From: Zerene cesonia
Lineage: Eukaryota > Arthropoda > Insecta > Lepidoptera > Pieridae
NCBI RefSeq assembly: GCF_012273895.1
Contig: NC_052119.1
Span: forward strand, 2,356,001 to 2,420,000
Direction of reading: 5' to 3'
Length of the DNA: 64,000 bases
The notes below the pieces were generated by a model. That model saw nothing but the letters and a program-made list of their open reading frames with translations, was not told the origin of the DNA and ran no database searches. Shown here piece by piece: positions 38,902 through 51,432 of this stretch (position 1 is its first letter; every line of letters starts with the position of its first letter). Position numbers and translations under genes: made by a program.

Positions 38902-39690
38902 GTATAAATGAATTAATAAATGTTAAATCGCCACAGAAAATTATGTATTTGTATTAGTTTAGTTGTAGAAATGTACAATATTAATGCAAAAATATTTTGA
39001 TGCTACGTAGCAGAATGCAGATTTAATCTCCGTTCATTTTATAAGCGCTACCGACATATAGCAAAGCTTAACGAATCCATGCTAATAGTAATTGGATATT
39101 TTTAAACGAATAGAATCGTTGATGAAATAAGTTATTTAAATTACACTAACCAGTAACATAAAAATATAATTTTAAATTCGCGATATTATTTAATAGAAAT
39201 ATGAATTATATTTCAGAATTAAATTTTTGTCCTTAGCATTGAAAGTTATTAGTAATAGTAGGAGTTAGTTGATAGCAGTAAAATTTACTGAAATTTATAA
39301 ATAGTAAAGTGAAATTCATCAATATTAATATAATTGTAGTCTCTTTACAGGATATATTTTAAAAACATTCGACAATATGGAGCGTTTATTTCTTCGTCTT
39401 AATCATTAAAATTACAAAAGTATATGCATTTAATTTATTATGATTTACATTGTTGTTAATAAAAGACAAGCAATTTAAATATAGTTAAATAATCTGCTCT
39501 TTTATACGCTAAAGGGAATTGTAATTGTATACTACCTTTGATATTCTAAACTGTGCTTGTAAACTGTTGATGTTATTATTATTTATGTAAACGCCCGGAA
39601 CCTGATAATAAATTGTATTTCACACTAATTGTCCTTCGTATAACGAAATAAAAAACTATGTTTTCATTTAATAACTTGTATTCATTAAAT

Positions 39691-39895
39691 AACTAGTTTT
39701 ACGCCCGCGGCTTCGTCCGCGCAATAAAGGAAAAGATAAAGTAGTAAAAATCTGTATGATTTCCGAGAAAACTATTTGTCCTATGTCCATTGGCTAAATC
39801 TATATTGACTTACAACTCTATAGTTCAGTGGTTTAGGCGTGAAGAAGACACAGACAAACAGATAGGTAGAGTTACCATCCCATAATTAGAAGGTA
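39691..39895 (+). repeat. RTE-type tail copy
   Basis: Starts 'aactagttttacgcccgcgg' then 'cttcgtccgcg', and contains 'gttcagtggtttaggcgtga' before 'gacacagacaaacagatagg'. It is shorter than the 15.0 kb copy and diverged at its 3' end. Confidence 0.7.
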
Positions 39896-40528
39896 TTTCA
39901 TTATACATGTTTACAGCTATTTTATCTTATTATGTATTTATAATGAAAACATTGGAACCTGTTAAATTTTAAAATAAATATTTTTTTCTTTCATTTAAAT
40001 TAGTATGAAATGAGGAATTTAAAAAAATCTACTCCTGGTTAATATTTGAATGGATGGCCAAGGTACTTTTGTTAGAGAATAAAATAGATAAAAAGTCGTG
40101 TTGAATTAATATTTGCAACGTGATTCATGTTTATAAACTAGTGTAGAATGAAAGCCTTTTATCCTAATTTTAAACTAATAAAACATTGAGAGAACAGTTT
40201 CAATCTCGTGTTTAAACTTGCAAGAATTATATCCATAGTAATGGATCAGTGTACTTTGTGTGGAAGCCGGTAAAGCTTGCACGCGAAATGTTTTTCACTC
40301 AAATAACTCCACGAGTTTGGAAGTTACTTTAACCGAGCGGCGTATGCGGGACAAACATCAATAACCTTTTTAACTTGTTGTACAATTTTACATTTTTTAT
40401 AAAGAAGAAGAGGCTGAGATTAAAAAACAACACATTTATAATCCAGCCAGAACTTAAAAACTTACACAATTTTCTTCTAAAATGGCTGCAAAAACCCAGA
40501 AAAAATTTAAAAAATAAAAATAACTCAC

Positions 40529-40850
40529 CAACAAATCAATCTCTCATAGAAACAGCGTTGATAAAGTTCATAGCCATTAGCGGTAATCACGAAAAAAGCG
40601 TAGGTTCGAGCGTCCGTGACGAGCCTCCCGCGCGAGCTTTGTCGAGTAAAGGCAGCGATAGACTGACGGACGCTGCTCTTGGCTGCCCCCCGGCTATCAC
40701 TCCACTTTCTGTTATATCCTCTGATCTCTCCCCCGTGACAAGGCCGATTTATCACGCCGTATCTGGGCTCAGGGAATATCCTTAACACAACATTCTTGGC
40801 TCTCAATGCGCAAACACCAAATTCGAATTTCGTAAAGTCACTGACCGTAT
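40529..40850 (-). promoter_or_regulatory. CpG-rich island with a strong minus-strand splice donor; candidate non-coding first exon
   Basis: Between about 40588 and 40850 base composition jumps to GC-rich with many CpG steps (for example cctcccgcgcgagc, gtgacggacgctg), unlike the surrounding AT-rich DNA. At its left edge, on the - strand, TTGTTG is followed by GTGAGTTA, a near-ideal splice donor (exon would end at 40529). An open frame of 93 codons on the - strand runs through it but resembles nothing I know and stops at the donor. One reading is a promoter plus 5' UTR exon of a leftward transcript. The serpin gene, whose first exon is missing, is the nearest such candidate but 27 kb away. A transposon fragment is the alternative. 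Confidence 0.4.
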
Positions 40851-41234
40851 AATGGCGCGAAAAAAAACAAATAAATACAAGAGCAAATTCGATGCAATCG
40901 TTAATTTCTTATATCACGGCTGGAGGCTCGAAGCGGGCATTGAACTGGCTTCCATTGATGTGTGAATAGTGTATAAGTTTGTAAACATAGGTACGCAATG
41001 CATAACGTGTTTGACCGCTGACCATTTACTCAATGAATGGGTGCTATATTTTTATTAAACTAATCAGCGTAAGAAGAAGTTACGAGTAAAAATGAACACC
41101 ACCAATCCACCCAGCTTCAGAAAAATAGTTTAAAATACATTAAACACCCACTTCGATCCAATATAAAACCAACGGACAAAGATTTTAATAATATTTAATA
41201 ATTTTTTCCTTTTACTTTTACTTCACTTTTTTTT

Positions 41235-41352
41235 AAGGGTTGCCTGGTAGAGATCGCTACCTAGCGATAAGGCCGCCTTTTGCTTATTTGATGTCGTTCA
41301 GTTTTTTCTTTGTTTTGTTTTTTATAAGCAATAATAAATTTCATTTCATTTC
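41235..41352 (+). mobile_element. Non-LTR retrotransposon 3' end
   Basis: 'ggttgcctggtagagatcgc' followed by 'gcgataaggccgccttttgc' and a T-rich stretch, ending in tandem ATTTC units, is the 3' end of a LINE common in Lepidoptera (probably Jockey-type). Only the 3' UTR is present; no coding sequence remains. Confidence 0.65.
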
Positions 41353-42473
41353 AATAATATTAAAATTATTTCAAAGGGAGCAAGAAAAGACATTCATTAT
41401 TATTTATCTCAATACCTCTACTATTATTTAAGGTTTTTTGATGAATATTTATAACATTAATAAGAAAAGAAAATTTATATTACACGATACATTGAAACTG
41501 GAATAAGGCAATAATCTATTTTTAGCACTATAGAGATCCAAGTTTGAGGTTAACGTGTCAGGAAATGCATGCGTACAGATTTTCTCCTTATGACTCATTA
41601 AACGCCTATTATAAATGCAACATTCATTTGAAATGCGGTTTTCCCTTATTCACTAAAACCTTTGTATTCTCTATATATTCAAATAGAAATTATAACAATG
41701 TGAAACACCTCGCATGGTTAATATGCGGTCACAACATCGGACTAGAAAGTTTGGAAAGTTCGGAAACATTTAAATAAAAGGGATAAAGGTCGACATAAAA
41801 TTAATCCTTCGTAAAACGTCTTGTGACCCTGATTGGACGTAAAACGATGTGTAATTTCATTTTTTATTATATTTTACCATTAGGAACTGGCAGCCACCAG
41901 TTTTGTTTTTAAAAAAACTTTTCATGAATTCGGTGTATACATCATTTAACCTATAGGATCACTTTTTTCTAATAGGTGTAATGTTATTGGCTTTATATAC
42001 ATTATTATTATAAGACATCACTTACATTCTTCAGATATATCACAAAGGGGAAAGATTTGATTTTATTTGAGTGTGTGTCTTACTGTATCGTAAGAATTGA
42101 AAAATTATTTTCAGCAGAAAGCTACATTACTTGAGTGACACAGATATTATATTTCATTTATTATCCCGAGTCATCACGGGGAAATCAGGACTATTACTAC
42201 AATCTCTTCAATAAGCTATAACATTCATAAAATTTGATGAATGTAGGAATGAAAGATAAAGAAAAGAATTAATCAAAACAAAATAAGTATGCTGCACTAT
42301 CACACTGATTTAGCCATGCTTGTAAGACTTAATTTGCTTACGGCTTGGCACGCGAGCTACTCAGAGAATATACAATTAAGAATATAATAGGACTGCATAC
42401 TAAATAACGAATAGATCGATTCAATAGTGTTTCCGTATTACAAATGTGTATATGACGACAAAATATATAGTAT

Positions 42474-42665
42474 AAAACACGGTGAAGAAAAACATCGTGA
42501 GGAAACCGGCATGTCTAAGAATCATAAGTTCGACGACACGTGACATTTAACAACCAGCACTTGGCCAACATGGAGGATTAGGCGAATCAAGCCCAAAGCA
42601 GATCTGTGTACCTTCAGTAGGAACATACTACATGGGTGGATGATGATGATGATATTAATAGAAAT
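42474..42665 (+). repeat. 3' part of a SINE
   Basis: Contains 'catcgtgaggaaaccggcat', shared exactly with the SINE at 61.9-62.1 kb, then 'acttggccaacatggaggat', and ends in a (GAT)n run (gatgatgatgatgat). The tRNA-like head is absent. The (GAT)n end is a retroposon tail. Confidence 0.65.
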
Positions 42666-45600
42666 AACGGCGTACATGGCATTATCCTACAATGAGAGGA
42701 GAACTTTCTTGTGCCACTATCCTGTGCAATTCAACGAAATGTAGTTACGTGCAATTTAATTTTATTCAACTATGTTGGTAAAATTTATATCCAAAATAGA
42801 TTGAAACCCTAAAACAGTAAATTAAAAAAGCGAGATATTTATTTTCCTTATATTTGCACTTAATTACGTTTAACTCTAGAGGTTTACAACTTGTTGTCTC
42901 TAACAATAAAATATAAAACGTAGCAGCATCAAATATAAAGTGATATTCTCGTTCACTTTATTTTCAGAAATCGGCTTACAAAAGTTAAAAAGAATCCTGT
43001 TCGTTTGTAGCACGACCGTAACTAATCGTCAGGACGTAGGAGTTAATGGAATTTTAAAAAGCGTACCAATGTTTGGTTTTCGTTTGACTCTCAAAGCAAT
43101 ATTTCTCACACAAAAAATGTTCGGCACTAACAGATATTAGTATTCAATTTATATTTGTTTAAACTCGTATATTTTTCATTGGTCCATCGGCTATCCGATG
43201 ACAAACGATTGTCAATTCTGCATCAGTCACTATTATTAATTACTGTTATAATCTATGACTGTATGTGTGGCGCAAGCTCGTTGCAGTGTAATTTTATCAT
43301 AGCTTTGCATAATTATTTCAAAGTATGAATTGCGAGTAATCATAATTTTTTATCTGTGATGACACAAAATAGTTTTTGAAGATATTAATATAGGTATAGT
43401 ATTGATTTTTCCACCTACTACAGACGTAAAGTAATTATATTGTACCTAAATTTAATAAATTTATATTTAATGAAAATCTTATTTATTCAATTTTTTTTTC
43501 AAAATTGTCAATAATAAATAATAATAGTACAATTTCAAATATGTCTTCTATGTCTTTCAAAATTTTTATCAGTCCTGAGTGGAGTTAAACATTTTAACAT
43601 CATAAATTTTGAATAAACTAGAAATCAAATTCTGTGTGATCGGTGAAATGGAATAGGTACAGTACCATTATGTCTTCACTGATTTCACGGATAGACGCCG
43701 ATGGCAAAGCGATCATAAAACATGTTACATAATCAAAGGTAACATCGCTCGTGACACAGGTTGCGGTAATTTTTAAAAATTGCAGTCTCAAACGTACCTT
43801 TCATTCTGGCCTGATTTCTGCTGGAGTTTCCTTGTTTTGAAATAAGCTGCATGTTACAATACAATACGTGTATCTAGCTTTGTTTACTTATAAACATTTC
43901 TTGATATCATTTATTCACATTACCTAAATAAAAATACTATATTTCAATTATTAAGTTTTAATAAAACGTAATTGTCACGTCGCCTTAGGATACCTACGCC
44001 TTTTGCCTGAATTTAAAGCATGATTTATTAACTATAGTTTATAATCGCTTATCCGCGACCAAACGTACAGCAAATGGCTCCAATTAATAAATAGAAATAA
44101 AAAATCTCTCGTAAATAAAACAAAAAAATTGTGAAATATATTTTAAGAGAATCGTCACGTTAGCTAAAAACCCAACCTACTATTTTAATAAAAAATGTGT
44201 ATAGGAGTAACTGAAAAAGTATCTCTTCGTAACTCATATTTTTCAAATTGTTGTAGATACTATTTTTCGTATACTTAAATCTCCAAAAACAACAATAAAA
44301 GTAATAATTAATTTAGAACAAAGCTCAACATCGAGATAACTCCAAACGTCTGGATTTCTTACGATGTTTGATCGAATTACGCCTGAAATTAGACAAAGAA
44401 ATGTTTTCACGGAAGTTAAGCCATTTGTTATTTAATTTTAAGTCGCAATTCTGTCAGATGTATATAAAGTCTAATTTATTTTTTTACATTACAACTATTG
44501 CAGATCTAGATGACAGATCTTTATGGAGATAGAAGTGTGTGCATATTTATCAGGATACCCATAATTTCTCTCATCTGTTTTCTCCCTTATTGACATATGG
44601 AGGGTACAGGATATTGATCGTAAAGCAATGATATTTTACAAATTAATTAATATCAACTTAAAAAAGGCATCAAAAAAGTTACGTATGAAAATTCAATTGG
44701 CAGTCGCAAATCGATCGACACTAGAAGAAACATCATTATTTATGCGTAAGTACTGCCTACTATATAATTGCGTCAAAAATCATGACTGCATGGACCAGTA
44801 TGGTGAGTAGTCTTTAAAAGATACTTATCATGAGTGTATATTACTTTAAATAATATGCATTGAGCCAACACGATCAATCATGCATTGTGTATATTGAATG
44901 AGTCGCTATCATTCTGCAATATTGATAATTCGCTTCAGGCAATGAAAGGCAATAGTGTCAGTTTATATTGGGTTTGCTTGAATGTCATTTTATTTTATTC
45001 ATTTAAAATAATAACGTGTTAAAGTTAAACGATTCATTTCCACGTTGTTTGTATGTTAATATTTAATAACGCGTAGAAACTTATTTCCGTTTTCGCTTTT
45101 ATAAAATTGTATGTAAGTAAATAGCGATAATGCCGCCAATTGTCTTATTGTAATCTTAGGTTATGTTGAATAGTATCATTTTCAAAACAGTAAATTATTA
45201 AAAAATTAGCAATTAAAAACAAATAACTGGAGCATTTCTTTTTATCATATTGATATATAAATCTAGATTTTTTTTACTATTTCCGTGCTGATTGAAGTGC
45301 TGATTGAATTGTTCGAGGCACAACAGATAAAATTTTGTTTATGATTTTAATTTTTATCTAATTGAATTGATTTCTACGACTCGTATGACCACAGTGAAGA
45401 GCTAACATACTGAATTTATTAAAATCATTGTGGTGTAAATGGCACCCAATAATTATTCAGATAAACTAAAGATATAAAACAAAAAAAGTCTCTGCTGACG
45501 TGAACTGTAAACTTTCAATCGTGTCCAAAAAAACTGTAACAATCCCTTTTTAACTGGAACACGTAAACCACAGTTGGAAATACGGGATTTAACCGCAAAC

Positions 45601-48600
45601 TTTATACCGATTGGTCACTGAGTTTTTTTTCCCCAATCGTCTAAACTTCAATAAAAATATATCGGTACCGTAACGACACGCTCTACGCTTCATTCGGATT
45701 TGAGTAATGATGGAACAAAATTTGATAATACTTTATTTATTTTCTATATCACAACCGCAGATAACATAATACTATAGAACACAACCGTAAATGTATTATA
45801 CATTACAAATCATTGTGATGTAAGTTCCATGGCAAGATTTATAAATTGTAAGAAGTAAATTAGCAGTTCAATTGCATATATTTTTTCTATTTATATTCAT
45901 ATTAATTTGGAACAAATGAAAATATTTCTAAATAACAAATTATTTTATTATTTTAATTTTACTTGGTTCATAATTTGTTGTTGCCCTTATCATGTTATTC
46001 TAAATCAATTTACCATAAATCATTTATTTTAGCCAAGTTACAGATTTATAGTAGAAAAACTACAGTTTTTAAATATGCAATGTAAATGATTCAAAGAATA
46101 ATAATATCATCTCTCCATCAATACCTTCGTAGTAAATAATATAATTCAAAAACATTTGTAACGCTTACACAAGTATCATTTCAACAATACGTTATATAAA
46201 AGCACGTACGAAGAGCATAGATTGATTGTCTCATGAGATTAGAATGCTTCGCAAGTTCACTTCTTGTGTCGTAAAATATTCGTATAACATTCTTTCAATT
46301 TTAATGATATTTTGGATTTACTAACTCCCATCTAATGGGAAAAGAATCACGTAGGTAGAAAATAGCTATCAAGTTATTATAGTTCGTTTAGAAGTACAAA
46401 AGTGTGCATCATTCGACTATGAATTACTCCAAATGAATATATAGGTATATGACATCGACACAATCGTAAAATTTATAGTAGATAGAGTATTTCGATTTCA
46501 GTTACAGGTTATAACTATTTTCACAACATACGCCTTTTAGTACAAGTACAAGTTGTCAATTATTTTATCCCTTACTTTTCATTTTGTTATATTTCATTAT
46601 TATAACAAAAAGCTAAATAATTTTATTTTATCACACTTGGAAGGCCTTTATCCCTTTGAGAGTAAATGAAAAACGCTTGTTTTATTATGAACAATAACCA
46701 AATACTTATATGATATATAAATTATGAACTGAACAACATGCCTGTATGCAGAGCTGAAAATAATGCATGATATAAAATAAGAGGCATGCTTGTTTCGAAT
46801 TTATACACGGGTACTATCAATGTATCACGAATTTTAAATCAAAATGACAAACGTATGTAGCTAGTTAAATAAAAGCAGAGGAAGATGGCAGTGAGTGAAT
46901 ACATACGAGAGCGTAGTGCAAATACGAGGCAGTGCAACTTTGAAATAAAACCGGTTTAGCATGAATTCGATTCTAAATTAAGGGTTTCGTATAATAAATT
47001 ATACAATTCGTTTATTGAAATTAATTGATTGGATAACGTTTGAAGTAATCTGAATTAGTCTTGAATAATGGGACTTATCTATATATTTCTGGTTTCAGTT
47101 TTTTTTTATTTTTATTTTAATACATGTTCTTCTAATGATTAGGTTGATAGTGATTGACGATAGAAATACGACGCAGACTCTTTAAACTGCATAAACGGAA
47201 ACCAGCATTTATAATCACAATATTGGTACTTGTGTCTATGATTATTATTTAGTATACAATCGCATATAAAACAATATTGACAAAAAGTAGCGGTAGCAAT
47301 ATTTACAAAATGAATGAATTTCTATTACATCCGAATCAAGGAACTCAAACAATCAAATCAATATCAAATAATCGAAGAAAAGAAACAAGAACCGGTTTCC
47401 AATTTCGTTCTTAAATAATGTTAGCACATGTTATCAAAATGATTTATGAACCGAAATGTCAATCAAGGTTCATCGCAGGAGCCCATTGTCGGAGTAAATT
47501 AGGCAATGTTCGTTAGATTGCTTCGTAGAATCGGTTTGAGCAATTCGACAGGCCTATGCATAAATGCAATAAATAATCCACACAATGCTATTTGGATATA
47601 TATTTTATCGATGTTCATATTGTGACAAAATAATCATTTTTAGTTTTTGTTTGCATAATACCTTAAATTGTACAGATATGAGATATTGTTATAAGTATTT
47701 GCATAGTATTTAATACCTATACTATAGGATTATATTATCTGTGCCTTTGTACTATGCTAGAGAGCATGGGCAGTAACCATTTACTAATCTGTGATATGGT
47801 TGCCTAGTACCCATAGTTACACACTTCACTTCGTTTACAGTGTATATAAACTTCTACTATTTGATATATTGGATATATTATTCATACTTATTATTTGATT
47901 TTATTATATGTAAATAAATTAAATAAAAAAACTGTGCCAATATGACATCGAGAGATAAAAGTAAAATTTTAATCAATACAATAAAATAATAGGCCGCAGC
48001 CAAATTACATGTCACGAGCAGACGTTCATTAAATATTAATAACCAATGACATCCTCATGGACTTCGATTGCAACCAATACATAGTTTGAGAGCATTCAAT
48101 TAAAAAATACGTATCTAATGCGTTAAGTAATTTAACCTTAATATAATGAGAGCATTTCATAACCGCACACATCTAATAAATAACCTTACTCTATTATTAT
48201 TCCATATAAAGTGTACAATTTTGTATGAAAGCATTTCATACATTCAACAGCACTCAAATGTTTGCACAATGTACCGCTTCATCCATTACTTAATGAAACG
48301 TAGAGAACTCTAAGACCCCACTTATATACTAGAGCGAAGTAACTATCTTTAACTGCGATCTCTCACAGACTTTATGATCTCTAGCAAACTTTGCCTGCAT
48401 TTCTTGCGGGATAACTCTAAACGTTTGTCAAACAGTAGAAGTGGGTTTTAATAGGGTTGCCATACAATATATTATGATTCTTTACGCTATAAATCGTAAA
48501 TTGAATGTGTTTATTAGTTAGTAATTTTGAGTAAAAAACTTCTTGTTCAATTAAATGTTATTAATAGGTACCTATATATCGCTTCATAGTTAAAATTATT

Positions 48601-49254
48601 TCACTTATAACCGGAGCCGCTTTCTCGCGTCCTCGCGTAAAGAGTAACTATCGTATCTAGACTATAATTAATAATCTGTCTCTATACAAAACGTCATTTT
48701 CAATCTGTCGTTTTTACGTGAAGGAGTAAGAAATATCCACCGAAATAACTAGTAATAAAGTTCGCTTAAGGAACTTTTTTTTTGTATAAAATAAACCGAT
48801 GTCAAATGCATATAAATTTTGTATCAATGCATATAACACGTTTTATATTTGACTTTGAATGAGTGACAACCCTAGGGAGTCGTAAGTATACTCTCGCGAA
48901 TTACATATTTATACTCATACCTACATACATTTATATAATATTTCTCAGACTAATTTAGAAACAACAAGATTTTAAATAAGTATTTAAAAAAAAAACTTGT
49001 TTTTGAAATTTTTAAGTGGCTGGATCATTTTTGGATCCTCTATAATTTTTTGTGGTCTAAGAGCCCGCGACGAACTGACCTTCGTCTCTAATCGTATAAG
49101 ATCAAAGTTTTTCTATGAAACTTGGGTCACTGTGGCTTTGGTAGATATTGCAATAATTACACACTCCTTAGTTTTTTTAAGCAAAATAGATTATCAAATA
49201 GATATAATTTTTTTATTGATTTAAACTATATTAACAACTTTAGAAATATGGAAT

Positions 49255-49448
49255 CCTAGCTGCGCCCCTGTTAGTTCCCCCGCACAAATCTGTAACCCCT
49301 AGTAATATCGAGTTAAAAAGTTGTCTATGTGTTACTCCAGTTGTCCGGCTATCTGCGTACCAAGTTTTATTACAATCGCTTCATACATACATACATACAT
49401 ACATTTATCCATACTTACAAAATTTCGCGTTTATAATATTAGTATGTA
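49255..49448 (+). repeat. RTE-type tail copy with internal CATA microsatellite
   Basis: Starts 'cctagctgcgcccctgttag', has 'gcgtaccaagttttattaca', then five to six CATA/TACA units (49382-49404) and ends 'gcgtttataatattagtatg', the same ending as the 15.0 kb copy. Confidence 0.65.
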
Positions 49449-49744
49449 TTATTATCAAAAGTCAAAAATACATATACATGCTTTATAAAACTTCCTTTAC
49501 CTAATTAATATTTTTAAAATTTATATTCTTTTAATTTAAAATGTCATAAGATGACAGTCGATAAAGAAATAGTTTGAAGTATTGATCAAAACTAATTTTT
49601 TATTATATTTTTTCGAATTGGAAACGTTGAAAAATAAAGGTAATTAATAAAATTTCTTCCATTTCAACAACAGTCTGTTTCTGTCCTTCCTTGAACAATT
49701 TACATCGAATTAAAGTACTTTTATATTATTAACTTTATTCTTCA

Positions 49745-49860
49745 TTATTCTGGTACACAAGATAAATCACTGCCAAGTATCATTCAAATCCGTTCAGTGG
49801 TTTTGTTCTCAGGAGTAACGAACATTTTAACAAACTTTGGCGTTTATGATATTAATATGA
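49745..49860 (+). repeat. RTE-type tail fragment
   Basis: 'tcaaatccgttcagtggttt' followed by 'ggcgtttatgatattaatat' is a diverged version of the RTE tail. Head missing. Confidence 0.5.
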
Positions 49861-50989
49861 TAAAAATATAGCTTGATAAAATATTTTAATCCATTACTAA
49901 GTGATTAAAATGTAAGTAGTTGATTTTGTAGTAGATGTTAAAACCGCCGCCCTCGACTTTTTCCATGTGATATGAGAGGTCACACAAAGTCACATTTCAA
50001 TCGGTTTCACAAAAAAACCACCTACAAACTATATTGACCGACGACCGATAAATTATATTACGAGCGGATCGATTAGCAAGATGTTCCCACATAGTAAGGT
50101 TTTGTCTTTACAATTTATTCACAGGTGAAATTTCACTCTTTCACATAAATAATTCATATGTTGTGATTGACCATGACCGAGACGTCGCTGTGGTGAATAC
50201 AAAATTATCGGACAATAGTGTTCATTTCTATGGCGCTAAATTTCTATTTATATTTATTCATAACAATATATAAGCTGAAAGTGTTAAATGAATTTATCTT
50301 ACGTTTTAGAAACGCTCAAGGAATTTCTAGAAAATTCAATAACATGAGGCGTAATAATAGTATATAGCCAAAAATATGTTGAAGATAAAAATCTGTTTCT
50401 TCTATAAGGGACTATGAAATTTTAGAAACTTGATCCGAAAACATCTTTCCTTAACGATGGCATTTTGATTTGTAATGATAAAATCATATTTCGGATATTG
50501 CACTATTCAGAATTCTTATAAGATTTAATAGCCATTCTTTATTCTTGAAAATTAAATGTTATATATAACAACTACAAAGTATTGCAGTTGAAAATCTTAC
50601 ATAAAATTTTAATGAAAAATATTTTATATTTTCTGCAGACATTGAAGATTAAGCGGACGGACGGAAAATAAAACAAGTTCCTCGGAGACAGGCTAATGAA
50701 ATAACTAGTGTCAGTTCTAGCAATTTATGTCGATACTAAAGTCGAGAGATAATTCCGAGTGAGTTGGTGTCTTATTTATTAATGTACTTTTTAATAAAAA
50801 AATGGTTGCCTGTAAAGTCGGTTTTACGGGCGAAGATTTTACGTGACAACGTCTCTTTCTCGGTAGAATATTGATTGATATGAATATTATTAAATTGCAC
50901 AATAGGAACAAGGAATTGAATGAAAATAAGAATTGCACAAATTTTAACTATAGAAAATATATTTTGTTTATTAAAAAGACAGAGACAGA

Positions 50990-51130
50990 GACACAAGCAC
51001 GCGCCGATTCAATGCGCCTAATTCTCTAGTACTGCGCGCGCGGCGGACCGATCATAGTTCGGTGACTCATCGTAACGTTACCGGGCGTTACACTTTTTCA
51101 TGAGTGCCTCCGAGCCGTAACCTAATTTAA
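50990..51130. promoter_or_regulatory. GC-rich patch upstream of MORN5; promoter or repeat
   Basis: A sharp GC/CpG-rich patch (tactgcgcgcgcggcggac, cgtaacgttaccgggcgtta) lies 270 to 400 bases before the first MORN5 exon I can see. The position would suit a promoter. However 'acactttttcatgagtgcct' and 'ctaatttaagacg' also look like wording I associate with dispersed lepidopteran repeats. I cannot decide between the two. Confidence 0.3.
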
Positions 51131-51432
51131 GACGTTGTCACGTCAAAACGCATGATAATGTTAAATTTCATATGAGATATGGTTAAAGATCTTGATTATT
51201 GTATAAAATATATATGTCTTACAGGAACTTTAAAGTTAAGAAATATATATTGTATTTATTATGCTCGTAACTTAGAGCTAAACTTACAATAAAACATTAC
51301 TACAATGAAAAACCATATTTTATGGATTCAGCTTCCAATTGAAACAAAAACTATATTTATTATTATTCCTTAAAAGATAATCAATTGCTATTCAGGTTTG
51401 GCGCCAAACGTGTATCGCAATGGGAGGAATTG

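Larger units (their letters stand above)
24487..39687. other. Long intergenic region, middle part
   Basis: About 15 kb with no supportable host gene. Recognisable pieces are a Helitron-like start near 25.45 kb, repeat fragments near 26.8-27.15, 31.6, 33.1, 35.4 and 36.0 kb, a tRNA-like SINE head at 37.6 kb, a (CT)n run near 36.11 kb and an RTE head at 38.9 kb. Remaining frames (for example 34647..34883 +, 78 codons) have no recognisable similarity or splice context. It may be an intron of an unseen transcript, since the serpin has an unplaced 5' exon. Confidence 0.5.
39896..51395. other. Long intergenic region, right part
   Basis: About 11.5 kb without a supportable protein gene. It holds a CpG-rich island at 40.6 kb, a LINE 3' end at 41.2 kb, part of a SINE at 42.5 kb, RTE tails at 49.3 and 49.8 kb and a GC-rich patch at 51.0 kb. 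Other frames (for example 48997..49224 + and 44628..44810 +) look arbitrary. Confidence 0.5.

Noticed and set aside
40375..40785. 136-codon plus-strand frame over the CpG island
   Set aside because: Starts in Lys/Asn-rich DNA and crosses the composition border; no domain. The minus-strand donor makes the other strand more likely to be transcribed, and neither frame resembles a known protein.
48997..49224. 75-codon hydrophobic plus-strand frame
   Set aside because: AT-rich DNA often gives hydrophobic frames; no homology recognised and no gene context.
49382..49404. CATA tandem run as a regulatory repeat
   Set aside because: It is a short microsatellite inside an RTE-type tail, where simple-repeat growth is common.
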